A stretch of DNA of 64,000 bases from Bradyrhizobium niftali. GTDB taxonomy: Bacteria; Pseudomonadota; Alphaproteobacteria; Rhizobiales; Xanthobacteraceae. Location of the stretch: NCBI RefSeq assembly GCF_004571025.1, contig NZ_SPQT01000033.1, positions 1-64,000 of the forward strand, written 5' to 3'. The notes beneath the pieces were generated by a model. That model saw only the letters and a list, made by a program, of their open reading frames with translations. It searched no databases and had not been told where the DNA came from. Positions 1 to 10,033 of this stretch are shown here, one piece after another. The position numbers were made by a program, and so were the translations under genes. Position 1 is the first letter of the stretch, and each line of letters starts with the position of its first letter.

Positions 1-1874
1 CCCCTGCGGCACGCCCCGCGCCGCCGCCGCCACCGCCGCCGCCTGCTGCTCCGAAGCAGCCGTCGCCGCCTCCGGCTGCGGCCCCGCAGCAGCACGCCCC
101 GACACCGCCGCCTCCCGCACCACCTGCGGCACGTCCGGCGCCGACTCCGCCTCCTCCCGCGGCACGTCCGACTCCGACGCCTCCGCCGCCGCCTCCTGCG
201 GGCCCCGCGGCGCGGCCCGCGCCTGCGCCCACGGCGACGCCCGCGGCTCCTCCGCCCGCAGCGCCGACGGCCCGCCCCGGCTCGCCTGCGCCGGCAGCCA
301 CTCCCGCTCCGACGCCGACACCCGCACCGACAGCAACACCTGCGCCGACCGCGACGCCGGCTCCGGGCAGCACACCCGGCGCTCCGCCGGTTGGACGCCC
401 CGGTGCACCGCCGCCCGGCGTACGTCCCGGTTCGCCTCCGGCGGCAGGATCGCCGCCAGCTCCAGGCGCTACGCCGGCTCCAACGACCACGCCGGCACCC
501 GGTGGCGCGACGCCGCCATCCGGACGTCCGGGTCCTGCACCGACGCCCGCGCCCGGCGCGGCGACCCCGGCTCCGACGGCAACGCCGGCCCCCGGCGGCG
601 CTCTGACACCGCCGCCCGGACGTCCCGGTGCAGGACCGACGCCCGGACCCCAGGGTGGAACGCCTCCTGCTGGCGCGCCCGCGGCCGGAACTCCGGCTGC
701 CCCGCCCCAGGCCGGCGGCCTCCCGGCCCGGCCCGCGGCCGGTGCCGCAACGCCGAGCACAGTGCCGGGTTCGGCGGCCGCAACGCCGCCACCCAACAGG
801 GCGCAATTCGCAGCACCGACGGTTACGCCTGCCTTCCAGGCCGCGCCGACAGTCGTCGCACCGCTGCCACCTCCGCCGCGGCCGCCGCAGCGTGACCTGA
901 CACCGCTCGCGATCGGTGCAGGCGTCGTGGCTGGCGCCGTGATCGGCGCGACCATCGCCGACTACCGCAACCAGCGACACGAGAGCATCGAGGGTGGCCG
1001 CACCATCTACACCGAACCGGATCGCATCATCATCCGCGATCCGGGCGGGCAGGCCTACGTCCGCGGCAACGATCTCTATCGCTTCCGCTACGGCGCCCGA
1101 GATATCCGCACCGACACCATCGGCGGCGATACCCGCACCGTCGTGATCCGTCCCGATGGCAGCGAGATCATCACGGTGGTCGGTCCGGACGGTCGGTTGC
1201 TGCGACGAATCCGCCGGGACCCCGCCGGGCGCGAGATCATCATCATCGACAACAGCTACCGCGATCCGCGGTCGGTTGGCGGTTTCTATGTCGATGCGCC
1301 GCCGCCGGTCGTGAACATTCCCTACGATCGCTACATCGTCGACGCCCAGGAAGCGTCGCCGGACGTGATCTACCAGACGATGGTGGCACCGCCGGTGCAA
1401 CGGATCGATCGTCGCTACACGCTCGACGAGATCCGCTACAGCCCCAATGTTCGCATGCAAATGCCGAGCATCGACGTCAACACGATCAACTTCGAAACGG
1501 GATCGTGGACGATCCCACCGGATCAGGCGGAGAAGCTGCAGGCGATCGCCGACGGTCTCAACCGTGCGATCCAGGCCAACCCGCGCGTGGTATTCCTGAT
1601 CGAAGGTCACACCGACGCGGTCGGCAACGAGGTCGACAATCTGTCATTGTCGGACCGTCGTGCGCAGTCCGCGGCCGAATTGCTGACCCAGCAGTTCAGC
1701 GTGCCATCGGAGAACCTGACGTCGCAGGGCTATGGCGAGCAGTATCTGAAGGAGCAGACGCAAGGGCCGAGCCTGATCAACCGGCGCGTCACCATCCGCA
1801 ACATCACGCCGCTGCTCAACGGCGGGCAGGCCTCGCTGCCGCCGCCCCCGCCCGGCACCGCGCCGCCGCGGTAA
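1..1874 (+). CDS. OmpA-family outer membrane protein with long Pro/Ala-rich region (5' end outside window)
   Basis: The frame is open from the first base (codons in phase with position 3), giving about 623 visible residues; the start lies upstream. Roughly the first 290 visible residues are Pro/Ala/Thr/Gly low-complexity sequence. A short glycine-rich hydrophobic stretch follows (about 900-960), then a region rich in acidic and Arg residues, and finally an OmpA C-terminal peptidoglycan-binding domain (about 1475-1840) with the motif EGHTDAVGNEVDN and the later NRRVTI segment. OmpA domains bind peptidoglycan diaminopimelate in the periplasm, so this is probably an envelope-anchoring protein; the Pro-rich part may span the periplasm or be exposed. 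A strong terminator follows. Domain call is firm; the biological role is inferred. Confidence 0.85.
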   Translation, partial: PAARPAPPPPPPPPAAPKQPSPPPAAAPQQHAPTPPPPAPPAARPAPTPPPPAARPTPTPPPPPPAGPAARPAPAPTATPAAPPPAAPTARPGSPAPAATPAPTPTPAPTATPAPTATPAPGSTPGAPPVGRPGAPPPGVRPGSPPAAGSPPAPGATPAPTTTPAPGGATPPSGRPGPAPTPAPGAATPAPTATPAPGGALTPPPGRPGAGPTPGPQGGTPPAGAPAAGTPAAPPQAGGLPARPAAGAATPSTVPGSAAATPPPNRAQFAAPTVTPAFQAAPTVVAPLPPPPRPPQRDLTPLAIGAGVVAGAVIGATIADYRNQRHESIEGGRTIYTEPDRIIIRDPGGQAYVRGNDLYRFRYGARDIRTDTIGGDTRTVVIRPDGSEIITVVGPDGRLLRRIRRDPAGREIIIIDNSYRDPRSVGGFYVDAPPPVVNIPYDRYIVDAQEASPDVIYQTMVAPPVQRIDRRYTLDEIRYSPNVRMQMPSIDVNTINFETGSWTIPPDQAEKLQAIADGLNRAIQANPRVVFLIEGHTDAVGNEVDNLSLSDRRAQSAAELLTQQFSVPSENLTSQGYGEQYLKEQTQGPSLINRRVTIRNITPLLNGGQASLPPPPPGTAPPR

Positions 1875-1890
1875 GGCGACCCACAAATGC

Positions 1891-1920
1891 AAAATGGCCG
1901 GGAGCAATCCCGGCCATTTT
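1891..1920 (+). terminator. Intrinsic terminator of the OmpA gene
   Basis: A perfect 13-bp inverted repeat (aaaatggccggga / tcccggccatttt) with a GCAA loop, followed by TGTTT, begins 16 bases after the OmpA stop. The A and T runs on both sides suit bidirectional termination, also serving the convergent phosphatase gene. Confidence 0.85.
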
Positions 1921-1941
1921 TGTTTGAGTCGCGCGGGGCGG

Positions 1942-3699
1942 CTACTGCCCGGCGGCCAGACCGAGCGCTTCGACCATGACGCGAAAGACTTCGGTATTAT
2001 CCATCGAGCCGTGCACGCGCTCGCTGCCCGGCCCGGTCGCCGTCAGGATGACATCCTCGCCCGAATGCACGCTGGCGCCGATCATCGCCGACAGATTGCC
2101 GGGACGCAGCACTGCTCCCGGGACATCCTTGTATTTGTCGTTGGCCTTGAAGGTCCCGTCGTCGCCGGCCTTGACGGTCGGCTCGTTGGGATTGTCGAGC
2201 TTGGGGCGGAAGGTCTCATAGTGATCCGGCAGGCTGGCCGAGAAGATGGCGAGCCGGCGGCTCACATCGACGCGTGACGGATAGCCCTCGGCATCCGGAG
2301 CCGGATAATTCGGGAATCCGGCCTGCTCGTAGACGCCGACGCGCTCGCGCAGCGGCACGTTGGGCGTCGTGCCCATGTCGTCGTTGACCGTTCCGACAAG
2401 GCTGTTGGGGTGATTGTGGTCCGCCAGCACCAGGATGAGGGTGTCGTCGCCGCGCGCACGCGCCCATTCGCGCGTCTGGCGCACTGCATTATCCAGCATG
2501 ATCGTGTCGTAGACCGCCCGCTCCATGTCGAGCAGATGCGCGTATTTGTCGATCAGCCCGGATTCGACCATCAGGAAGAAGCCGGTGTCGTTTCTCGAGA
2601 GGATGTTCAGCGCGGCCTGCACCTGCTCGGTCAGGTCGGGCTGCTCCGGAAACTTCTTCACGCCGCCGCCCTTGAGGAATTTGCGGTCGAGCACGCCGTC
2701 CATGTTTCCGGTGGCGAACAGCCCGAGCAGCCTGCTCGTCTCCGGCTTTGCGGCGGAAACGCCGAGCTCGCTTGCGGTCGTCGCGACCTGATAGCCTGCG
2801 TCGCGAAACTTCGCGATGTAGTCGGCCTCGTCCTTGCGTTTGGAGCCGGCGGCCGACTTCGGCAGGAAATTCGCACTGCCGCCGCCCATCAGCACATCCG
2901 GCTTGGCAGCGAAAAACTGCTCGACGATCTCGTCATAGGCGGCGCGCCGGCGCGTGTGCGCAACCATCGCAGCCGGCGTCGCGTCTTCGATCTCGGTGTT
3001 GGTGACGATGCCGATCGCCATGCCGTTGCGTCTCCGGGCAAGGCTGGTGATGGTTTCGACCCTGGGATCGTCGAACGGGCTTGCGGTGCGGTCCGCATAG
3101 ACGCCCAGCGCGTTGACGGCGCTCTTGTGGCCGGTCGCATAGGCACTGGCCGAGTTTGCGGAATCGGTGATGATGGAGTCCGAGCCAGCGGTCGCCACCA
3201 GCGCCATATGGGGCATGTCGTCAATCGCGAGCTTGCCGCGGCTCTTGCCCTCCGCAATGCCCTTGGACAGGATTCGCGCTGCGACCCGATGCGCCGGCGA
3301 CATGCCGTCGCCGATGAACAGGATGACGTTCTTCGCCTTGCGCGGACCGGTCTCGTAAACCGTCCACGCGATGCTGCGCTGATGCGTGCCGTCGCTCACG
3401 TCCACCGTAACGGTGCCGGGCTTGGCCAGTGTGACGTCGCGCAGGATCAGCGCCGACTGGTCCTTGCCGTCCTCGCGCTCGACGAAGGTCCCGGCGCGGC
3501 CGAACATTTCGGCATAGTCCGCACCGTTCACCGTCACCTTCAGCCTGGCCGGATCGACCGGCCCGGGAAATTCAACCTTGAAGTCGAATTTGGCGCCGGC
3601 CAGAATCTCGGCGCGATCGATCGGATAGATCGTCTGCGCCGACAATGACGACGTCCAACAGAGGACGATGAGAGAGGCTAGTGCCGATCCCTTGACCAT
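1942..3699 (-). CDS. Alkaline phosphatase (PhoA superfamily), secreted
   Basis: 585 residues. A Sec signal peptide covers about residues 1-21 (hydrophobic core ending SLSA-Q). A beta-rich N-terminal extension is followed by the phosphatase domain: FIGDGMS with metal ligand D131, the nucleophile in TDSANSASAYATG (S180), LADHNHPN, and a C-terminal HSGEDV block that matches the metal-binding His of the family. It should hydrolyse phosphate monoesters in the periplasm. The N-terminal 120 residues are longer than in E. coli PhoA. It converges on the OmpA gene across a shared terminator. No Pho box could be identified by eye. Family assignment is secure; substrate is unknown. Confidence 0.9.
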   Translation of the reverse strand: MVKGSALASLIVLCWTSSLSAQTIYPIDRAEILAGAKFDFKVEFPGPVDPARLKVTVNGADYAEMFGRAGTFVEREDGKDQSALILRDVTLAKPGTVTVDVSDGTHQRSIAWTVYETGPRKAKNVILFIGDGMSPAHRVAARILSKGIAEGKSRGKLAIDDMPHMALVATAGSDSIITDSANSASAYATGHKSAVNALGVYADRTASPFDDPRVETITSLARRRNGMAIGIVTNTEIEDATPAAMVAHTRRRAAYDEIVEQFFAAKPDVLMGGGSANFLPKSAAGSKRKDEADYIAKFRDAGYQVATTASELGVSAAKPETSRLLGLFATGNMDGVLDRKFLKGGGVKKFPEQPDLTEQVQAALNILSRNDTGFFLMVESGLIDKYAHLLDMERAVYDTIMLDNAVRQTREWARARGDDTLILVLADHNHPNSLVGTVNDDMGTTPNVPLRERVGVYEQAGFPNYPAPDAEGYPSRVDVSRRLAIFSASLPDHYETFRPKLDNPNEPTVKAGDDGTFKANDKYKDVPGAVLRPGNLSAMIGASVHSGEDVILTATGPGSERVHGSMDNTEVFRVMVEALGLAAGQ

Positions 3700-3803
3700 G
3701 CTCGATGCTCCGCGATTCCGTTCCGGGAAGGAACGGGAAGCCTAGCGATCGCGCATGACACCGTCATTAAGCCGTGCGTCGCCCGGTCGGGCGACCATAG
3801 GCC

Positions 3804-5159
<1,356 letters not shown>

Positions 5160-5234
5160 TCAAGGGGCTGATGGCGGTTGCGGGTCGACCGGGCGAATAT
5201 CAAATTTCGCAGGGCTCGGCACGCATTTAATGGC

Positions 5235-6011
5235 TCAAACTGACGGCTCGGGACCCGTCTTGCGGCCGAACAGGCGCTGGCGGAGCCGGTAGCCGGGCGA
5301 GGCCAGCCGCGTCAGGGCGGCATCGACCGCTGCGTCGGAGAACCGGGTCCGCGGCCAGCGGTAGATCATGGCGTAGGCGAACCAGATCACGACGAAGGTG
5401 ACGAGGCCGGCGATCGAGACATCGGTGAAGAAGTGCCCGCCGAAGGCCATGCGCAGCCCTGACGTCACAAGACCGAACACCACGGCGCCGGCATAGGCGA
5501 GCGGCCGCCATGCCGGCGGGGCCAGCGCGGCAGGGGCCAGCGTCCAGAACGCGGTCGCGCCCTCGCCCGAGAAGAACGAGCAATTGCGCGCGCAGCCGCC
5601 GCGCGGATCCCACCATGGCACAAACTGCTGATCGCCGGCAAACTGCGTCACCACCACCGGGCGCGGCCGGCCCCAATAGGTCTTGAAGGTGAGGTTGGTG
5701 AGGATTCCGGCCGACAGCGTGATCGTCACCAGCAGGAAGATCACCGCGCGCCCCGACACGATCAGCGGCCGGTCCGGGCGGAACAGCTTGACCACGAGCG
5801 CCACCAGGGAGGGCAGCACGAACGCCCAGGCGATCCACATCGCCGCATCACGCGCGACGCCGGCCCAGCCGCTCGATTTGAGCGGAAAGGTCCTGGTTGC
5901 GGGATCGAAGAACAGCGCGGCGAACTTGAGATCGAGTTCGGGATAGAGGCCGAAAACGACGCCGATCACGAGCCACAGCGCCAGGGCGATGAAGAGTCCG
6001 GTCCGGTTCAT
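5235..6011 (-). CDS. PAP2-family membrane phosphatase
   Basis: 258 residues when started at the ATG at 6011, just before the first membrane helix (MNRTGLFIALALW); in-frame sequence further upstream is a palindromic repeat and unlikely to be coding. Six hydrophobic segments are visible. The PAP2 signature is present as K110-TYWGRPRP (C1), FSGEGA around 148-152 (C2) and R187-MAFGGH193-FFTD197 (C3). The family dephosphorylates lipid phosphates such as phosphatidate, undecaprenyl pyrophosphate or lipid A. The C2 motif carries Glu where PSGH has His. Substrate cannot be told from sequence. Confidence 0.88.
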   Translation of the reverse strand: MNRTGLFIALALWLVIGVVFGLYPELDLKFAALFFDPATRTFPLKSSGWAGVARDAAMWIAWAFVLPSLVALVVKLFRPDRPLIVSGRAVIFLLVTITLSAGILTNLTFKTYWGRPRPVVVTQFAGDQQFVPWWDPRGGCARNCSFFSGEGATAFWTLAPAALAPPAWRPLAYAGAVVFGLVTSGLRMAFGGHFFTDVSIAGLVTFVVIWFAYAMIYRWPRTRFSDAAVDAALTRLASPGYRLRQRLFGRKTGPEPSV

Positions 6012-6057
6012 GCCGCGCGGTTTAGCGGAGTGGGGAGGGGATGAAAACCCTTTCACC

Positions 6058-6158
6058 GTCATTCCGGGGCGGCTCGCAGAGCCGAACTCCGGTGCGCCCT
6101 TGCGCACCTGAGAATCTCGAGATTCCGGGTTCAGTCCGACGGACTGCCCCGGAATGAC
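6058..6158. repeat. Intergenic palindromic repeat, CTCGAGATTC family, copy 1
   Basis: Ends are the inverted pair GTCATTCCGGGGC / GCCCCGGAATGAC, with the internal palindrome GAATCTCGAGATTC. Related copies occur at 8038, 16125, 30958 and 42907 (the last lacks the central CTCGAG). Confidence 0.85.
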
Positions 6159-6167
6159 AGCGCCAAA

Positions 6168-6662
6168 CTATCGCGCATCCGGCCTTGAATGCGACGGCAA
6201 CGGCGGAGGCGGCTTGTGCGGGGGCGGCGGATTGCGCCAGGCGCCGGCGTTGCGGCCGGCGATCAGCCAGTAGACCACGCCGGCGACGATGCCGGCGCCG
6301 GTCATGATCTCGAGGTGACGCCGCACGACGCCCTCGAACTGGAACGTGTCGGAGTGAAAGGGAACGAGGCCGAGGTAGCAGGCGAGCCCCACGAGCCCGC
6401 CGCCGACGGCGTAGGCCAGCGCGCTGCGGATGTAGAGCGCTTCAGTTATCGCGACGATCACCGCCGCCGGCACCAGCGCAAAGCCGGAGACGAAGATGAA
6501 ACCGAAGCCGAGCAGGATGTCGATCGTGCCTTGATCGACGGGACCTGCGCCGAGATCGGCGAACTCCGGAAACAGCAGCGCGACGACCACGATCATGCCG
6601 CCGACGAAGCAGGCGGCGAGAAAGCCGATGAAGATGACGACGAGGCGGCCGATCAGGGACAT
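6168..6662 (-). CDS. Conserved hypothetical integral membrane protein
   Basis: 164 residues with four predicted membrane helices (about residues 5-30, 45-70, 78-98 and 118-135) and a Pro-rich, basic cytoplasmic-looking tail (NPPPPHKPPPPLP). No enzymatic motif was recognised. The ATG start is immediately followed by a hydrophobic helix. It lies between rlmN and the PAP2 gene on the same strand, separated from each by palindromic repeats, so co-transcription with either is doubtful. Function unknown. Confidence 0.7.
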   Translation of the reverse strand: MSLIGRLVVIFIGFLAACFVGGMIVVVALLFPEFADLGAGPVDQGTIDILLGFGFIFVSGFALVPAAVIVAITEALYIRSALAYAVGGGLVGLACYLGLVPFHSDTFQFEGVVRRHLEIMTGAGIVAGVVYWLIAGRNAGAWRNPPPPHKPPPPLPSHSRPDAR

Positions 6663-6707
6663 GAGATAAGCAAGTTGCCGATCAACGACATCGCCACGCT
6701 CTCAACC

Positions 6708-6790
6708 GTCATGCCCGGGCTTGACCCTGGCATCCACGACTTTCTCACTTGCGGCTCGACGTGGATGGCCGGGTCAAGCCCGGCCATGAC
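6708..6790. repeat. Intergenic palindromic repeat, GTCATGCCCGGGC family, copy 1
   Basis: The inverted ends are GTCATGCCCGGGCTTGACC / GGTCAAGCCCGGCCATGAC around an inner pair CATCCACG / CGTGGATG. Relatives occur at 45033 and 51924. It lies directly downstream of rlmN. Confidence 0.8.
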
Positions 6791-6813
6791 GGGCGCTGAG
6801 AACGCCGCCATCA

Positions 6814-8016
6814 TCAATCCGTCATCGCCATGGCGCGCAACGTCTGGCGTTCGCGGGCCGAGAGCTTTTCGGTCTCCGACTTGAGCTGGCCGCAGGCGGC
6901 GAGGATGTCGCGGCCGCGCGGGGTGCGCACCGGCGAGGAATAGCCGGCGTTGAAGATGTATTCGGAGAATTTTTCGATCTGATCCCAGTCCGAGCATTCA
7001 TAGGCGGTGCCGGGCCAGGGATTGAACGGGATCAGGTTGATCTTGGCGTGAATGCCCTTGAGCAGCTTCACCAGCAGCTTCGCATCGTCGAGCGAATCGT
7101 TGACGCCCTTGAGCATCACATATTCGAAGGTGATGCGGCGTGCGTTCGAGGCGCCGGGATAGTCGCGGCAGGCCTGGAGCAGCTCCTTGATGGGATATTT
7201 GCGGTTGAGCGGCACGAGCTCGTTGCGCAGCTCGTCGCGCACCGCGTGCAGCGAGATCGCAAGCATGACGCCGATCTCCTCGCCCGCGCGCACGATGTTC
7301 GGCACCACGCCCGAGGTCGACAGCGTGATGCGGCGGCGGGAGATGCCGATGCCTTCGTTGTCGCCGACGATCAGCAGCGCATCGCGCACGGCGTCGAAAT
7401 TGTAGAGCGGCTCGCCCATGCCCATCATCACGATGTTGGTGACGCGGCGCGTGCCGTCCTCGCGATCGGCCCAGTCATTCAGGCGATCACGCGCAACCAT
7501 GATCTGACCAACGATCTCGCCGGCGGTGAGGTTGCGCACCAGGCGCTGCGTGCCGGTGTGGCAGAACGAGCAATTCAGCGTGCAACCGACCTGCGAGGAG
7601 ACGCAGAGCGTGCCGCGGTCGGTCTCGGGGATGTAGACGCACTCGACTTCATGCGCCTTCTCGACATTGTCACCGCTCGGCAGCCGCAGCAGCCATTTGC
7701 GGGTGCCGTCGTTGGAGATCTGCTCGGCCACGACTTCGGGCCGGTCCACCGTGAAGTGCTGTGCGAGCTCGGCGCGAATGCCCTTCGAGATCGACGTCAT
7801 CTCGTCGAAATTCTGGGCGCCACGGAAATACATCCAGTGCCACAGCTGCTGCACGCGCATCTTGCGCTGCGCAGGTGCGACGCCGATCTCACCGAGCCGG
7901 TCGGCAAGCTCGTTGCGCGACAGGCCGATGAGCGAGGGCCTCGCCGGCGGCACATAGGTTTCGAGCGGAGTCTTCTCCACCAATGTTGCGTTGTGCGGCT
8001 CGGTCGTCGTTTGCAT
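6814..8016 (-). CDS. rlmN: 23S rRNA (A2503-C2)/tRNA (A37-C2) methyltransferase, radical SAM
   Basis: 400 residues. RlmN methylates C2 of A2503 in 23S rRNA and A37 of some tRNAs. The radical SAM cluster motif CTLNCSFC gives C145, C149 and C152. The two catalytic cysteines expected for the ping-pong methyl transfer are present: C138 (TLCVSS) and C375 (DILAACGQL). MGMGEPLYN is also present. All key residues are intact. It is transcribed away from the IalB-family gene across a repeat-containing spacer. Confidence 0.97.
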   Translation of the reverse strand: MQTTTEPHNATLVEKTPLETYVPPARPSLIGLSRNELADRLGEIGVAPAQRKMRVQQLWHWMYFRGAQNFDEMTSISKGIRAELAQHFTVDRPEVVAEQISNDGTRKWLLRLPSGDNVEKAHEVECVYIPETDRGTLCVSSQVGCTLNCSFCHTGTQRLVRNLTAGEIVGQIMVARDRLNDWADREDGTRRVTNIVMMGMGEPLYNFDAVRDALLIVGDNEGIGISRRRITLSTSGVVPNIVRAGEEIGVMLAISLHAVRDELRNELVPLNRKYPIKELLQACRDYPGASNARRITFEYVMLKGVNDSLDDAKLLVKLLKGIHAKINLIPFNPWPGTAYECSDWDQIEKFSEYIFNAGYSSPVRTPRGRDILAACGQLKSETEKLSARERQTLRAMAMTD

Positions 8017-8037
8017 CAGATGGGCCTAATTGCTTGG

Positions 8038-8116
8038 TCGTTCCGGGATGGTCCGAAGGACCAGACCCGGAACCTCGAGATTCCGGGTTCGATGCTGCGC
8101 ATCGCCCCGGAATGAC
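8038..8116. repeat. Intergenic palindromic repeat, CTCGAGATTC family, copy 2
   Basis: Contains CCCGGAACCTCGAGATTCCGGG as its core palindrome (22 bases, positions about 8066-8087) and ends in GCCCCGGAATGAC. It lies just upstream of rlmN and may form part of its leader. Confidence 0.8.
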
Positions 8117-8195
8117 GGAAAAACTTGGAACCGGCCCTATATAGCAACCGCAGCCGCCGATTACGACCGTAGAGCTACTGTCGGCAGATAAAGCC

Positions 8196-8858
8196 TTAAC
8201 GCCGGCAATCCTGAGAGATCTTGTCGAGCGCCTGGGCGAGGCCCTTCAGCGAAAACGTGTCGGTCGTCTCCGTTCCCTTGGCCGAGACGCCTTTGACCAC
8301 GAGATCGGCGGATTTGCGCATGGCTTCGACCATCCGCTCCTCCTCGGCCGCGTTCTTGATCCAGAGGCCGTCGCCCTGCGTGTACATGGCGAAAGCGGCG
8401 CCGCCGACCTCGACCGAGGATTCCGATCCCGGCTTCAGCGCGTAGCCGATCATCACCGAGACTTCGTTGTTCACCTTCTCGGCCGGCCGGGTCGAGACGA
8501 AGGCATAGGCGGGATCACGCGGCCGGTTCGGCGGATTGGTCTTCGACGACGAAGGCTTGGCCAGTGCAAAGCAGACCTTCTTGCCGTTGGGCGTGGCCGA
8601 ATAGGCGCCCCAGGTGCCGAACTGGCCGATCAGGGTCGGCTCCGCGCCGCCCGCAACCGCCGCCGCCGGGGCCACCGGCTTGCTCTCGGGTTTCGTTGCG
8701 GTCTTTGCGGCCGTATTGGGCGCCGGCGCAGCCGCTTTCGGTGCAGACTCTTTCGGTGCAGACTTGGGCGCCGGTTGCGCCGTCTGTGCCCGCGCGGAAT
8801 CAGTGATCCCCCACGCCGTCACGCCGGCCATCAAAGCCAAAAATAGCACCCGCCACAT
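8196..8858 (-). CDS. Secreted IalB-family protein (invasion-associated locus B domain)
   Basis: 220 residues: signal peptide (about 1-24, ending ARAQ), an Ala/Pro/Lys-rich linker to about residue 75, and an IalB-type domain from LIGQFGTWGAYSA to the C terminus. The domain begins with the expected W-x-(A/V) segment, has VCFALAKPS near its start and ends with a conserved-looking Cys (ISQDCRR). Family members are periplasmic or surface proteins first named for erythrocyte invasion in Bartonella; in soil bacteria no role is established. The two Cys of the domain could form a disulfide. Confidence 0.85.
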   Translation of the reverse strand: MWRVLFLALMAGVTAWGITDSARAQTAQPAPKSAPKESAPKAAAPAPNTAAKTATKPESKPVAPAAAVAGGAEPTLIGQFGTWGAYSATPNGKKVCFALAKPSSSKTNPPNRPRDPAYAFVSTRPAEKVNNEVSVMIGYALKPGSESSVEVGGAAFAMYTQGDGLWIKNAAEEERMVEAMRKSADLVVKGVSAKGTETTDTFSLKGLAQALDKISQDCRR

Positions 8859-8974
8859 GCTGGAGTGGTTCCCTCAATATTGTGACTGGAAGATGGCCCG
8901 GCCGCGCATTGTCCCCGCGGCAGGGATAGCCGGGAAAGTCCAATTTGGGAAGGCAGTTAGCGGGTTAGCAACAG

Positions 8975-9814
8975 CTAGCCTCGGGATCGCGCGGCGCGCT
9001 GGTCGGCCCATTGCGCGTCGGTCCAGCCGAGCAGGTCCTCGGCGCCCGAACTGCGCAAATGGGCGCCACCGTCGATCACCACCATCTCGCCGTTGATGTA
9101 GCCGGCGCGGTCGGAGACCAGGAAGCAGGCGAGATCGGCGAGCTCGCTGTGGTCCCCGGTCCGGCCAAGCGGGTTCCGCGCGGTCCAGCCGTCGTCGCGG
9201 CCCTCGGGGCGGAGCTGACCGGATGCTCCGGCGGTCGGGAACGGACCCGGCGCGATTGCGACAGTGCGGATGCCCTTCGGGCCCCACTCCACTGCCAGGC
9301 TCTTGGTCATCGCCAGCACCGCCGACTTCGCCATCGCGGACGGCACGGTGAAGGCGCGGCCGGTGATGGTCGAGGTCGAGAGGATCGAGAGCACGACGCC
9401 GCCGCGCTTGCCGTCGATCCAGCGTTTGCCGGCAGCGAGCGTGCAATACATCGCGCCATGCAGCGTCGGCGCCAGAATCGCATCCGCGGCGCGGAAGGAG
9501 AGATGTTCGCTCTGGGCAATGAAGGTCGCTGCGGCATTGTTGACGAGAATGTCGAGCGGCGCCTCGCGCCAGATCGCGTCCATCATGCTCTCGACGGCGG
9601 CTCCGTCGCGGATATCGCAGGCGATGGTCGTGACCTTGCCGCTGGTCTGCGCGCGCATCTCGGCTGCGGTTGCCTCGAGCCGGTCGAGCTTGCGGCCGCA
9701 GATCACGAGCTCGGCGCCGAGCGCGAGGAAGCGGCGTCCCATCGCGGCACCGAGGCCCGAGCCGCCACCGGTGACGAGAATGCACTTGCCCCTCAGCAGA
9801 CCCGTTTCAAACAT
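8975..9814 (-). CDS. Short-chain dehydrogenase, 2,4-dienoyl-CoA reductase-like
   Basis: 279 residues from the ATG at 9814 (MFETGLLRGK); in-frame codons further upstream lie in a repeat. The NADP(H)-binding TGGGSGLG (about 15-22) and NNAA are clear. The block FTVPSAMAKSA matches the FVVPSASAKAG block of mitochondrial 2,4-dienoyl-CoA reductase, which helps break down unsaturated fatty acids, and the C-terminal INGEMVVIDGG fits too. The Ser and Lys of that block are present, but the position of the DECR catalytic Tyr holds Ser. No other beta-oxidation gene is adjacent. SDR call is certain; substrate is likely an acyl-CoA. Confidence 0.85.
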   Translation of the reverse strand: MFETGLLRGKCILVTGGGSGLGAAMGRRFLALGAELVICGRKLDRLEATAAEMRAQTSGKVTTIACDIRDGAAVESMMDAIWREAPLDILVNNAAATFIAQSEHLSFRAADAILAPTLHGAMYCTLAAGKRWIDGKRGGVVLSILSTSTITGRAFTVPSAMAKSAVLAMTKSLAVEWGPKGIRTVAIAPGPFPTAGASGQLRPEGRDDGWTARNPLGRTGDHSELADLACFLVSDRAGYINGEMVVIDGGAHLRSSGAEDLLGWTDAQWADQRAARSRG

Positions 9815-9840
9815 CGTTTGAATCCTTCTTCTTTCTTTTT

Positions 9841-9921
9841 CGTCATTGCGAGCGAAGGGAAGCAATCCAGACTATTTCCGCAGGACGGATTCTGGATTGC
9901 TTCGCTGCGCGCGCAATGACG
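9841..9921. repeat. Intergenic palindrome with GTCATTGCG ends
   Basis: CGTCATTGCG and AAGCAATCCAG are mirrored by CTGGATTGCTTCG and GCGCAATGACG. The ends differ from the other palindromes in this window. It sits in the spacer between the divergent SDR and quinone oxidoreductase genes. Confidence 0.75.
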
Positions 9922-10033
9922 CAAGGATAGGCCTGCGCGCTCCCTTAGACAAAGAATCCGGATTGTAGGCCTGCGCTAAATCCGGCAGAAACGAGCCAAC
10001 TATAATTCCACCTCGAAACGCCTGGGTGCCGCC

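Noticed and set aside
391-900. Alternative frames through the Pro-rich region of the OmpA gene
   Set aside because: GC-rich low-complexity sequence opens all frames; only the frame with the OmpA domain is continuous to a domain and terminator.
3778-3795. Hairpin GTCGCCC-GGTC-GGGCGAC after the argG stop
   Set aside because: No T-rich tail on the argG strand, so it is not called as a terminator; it may still slow transcription.
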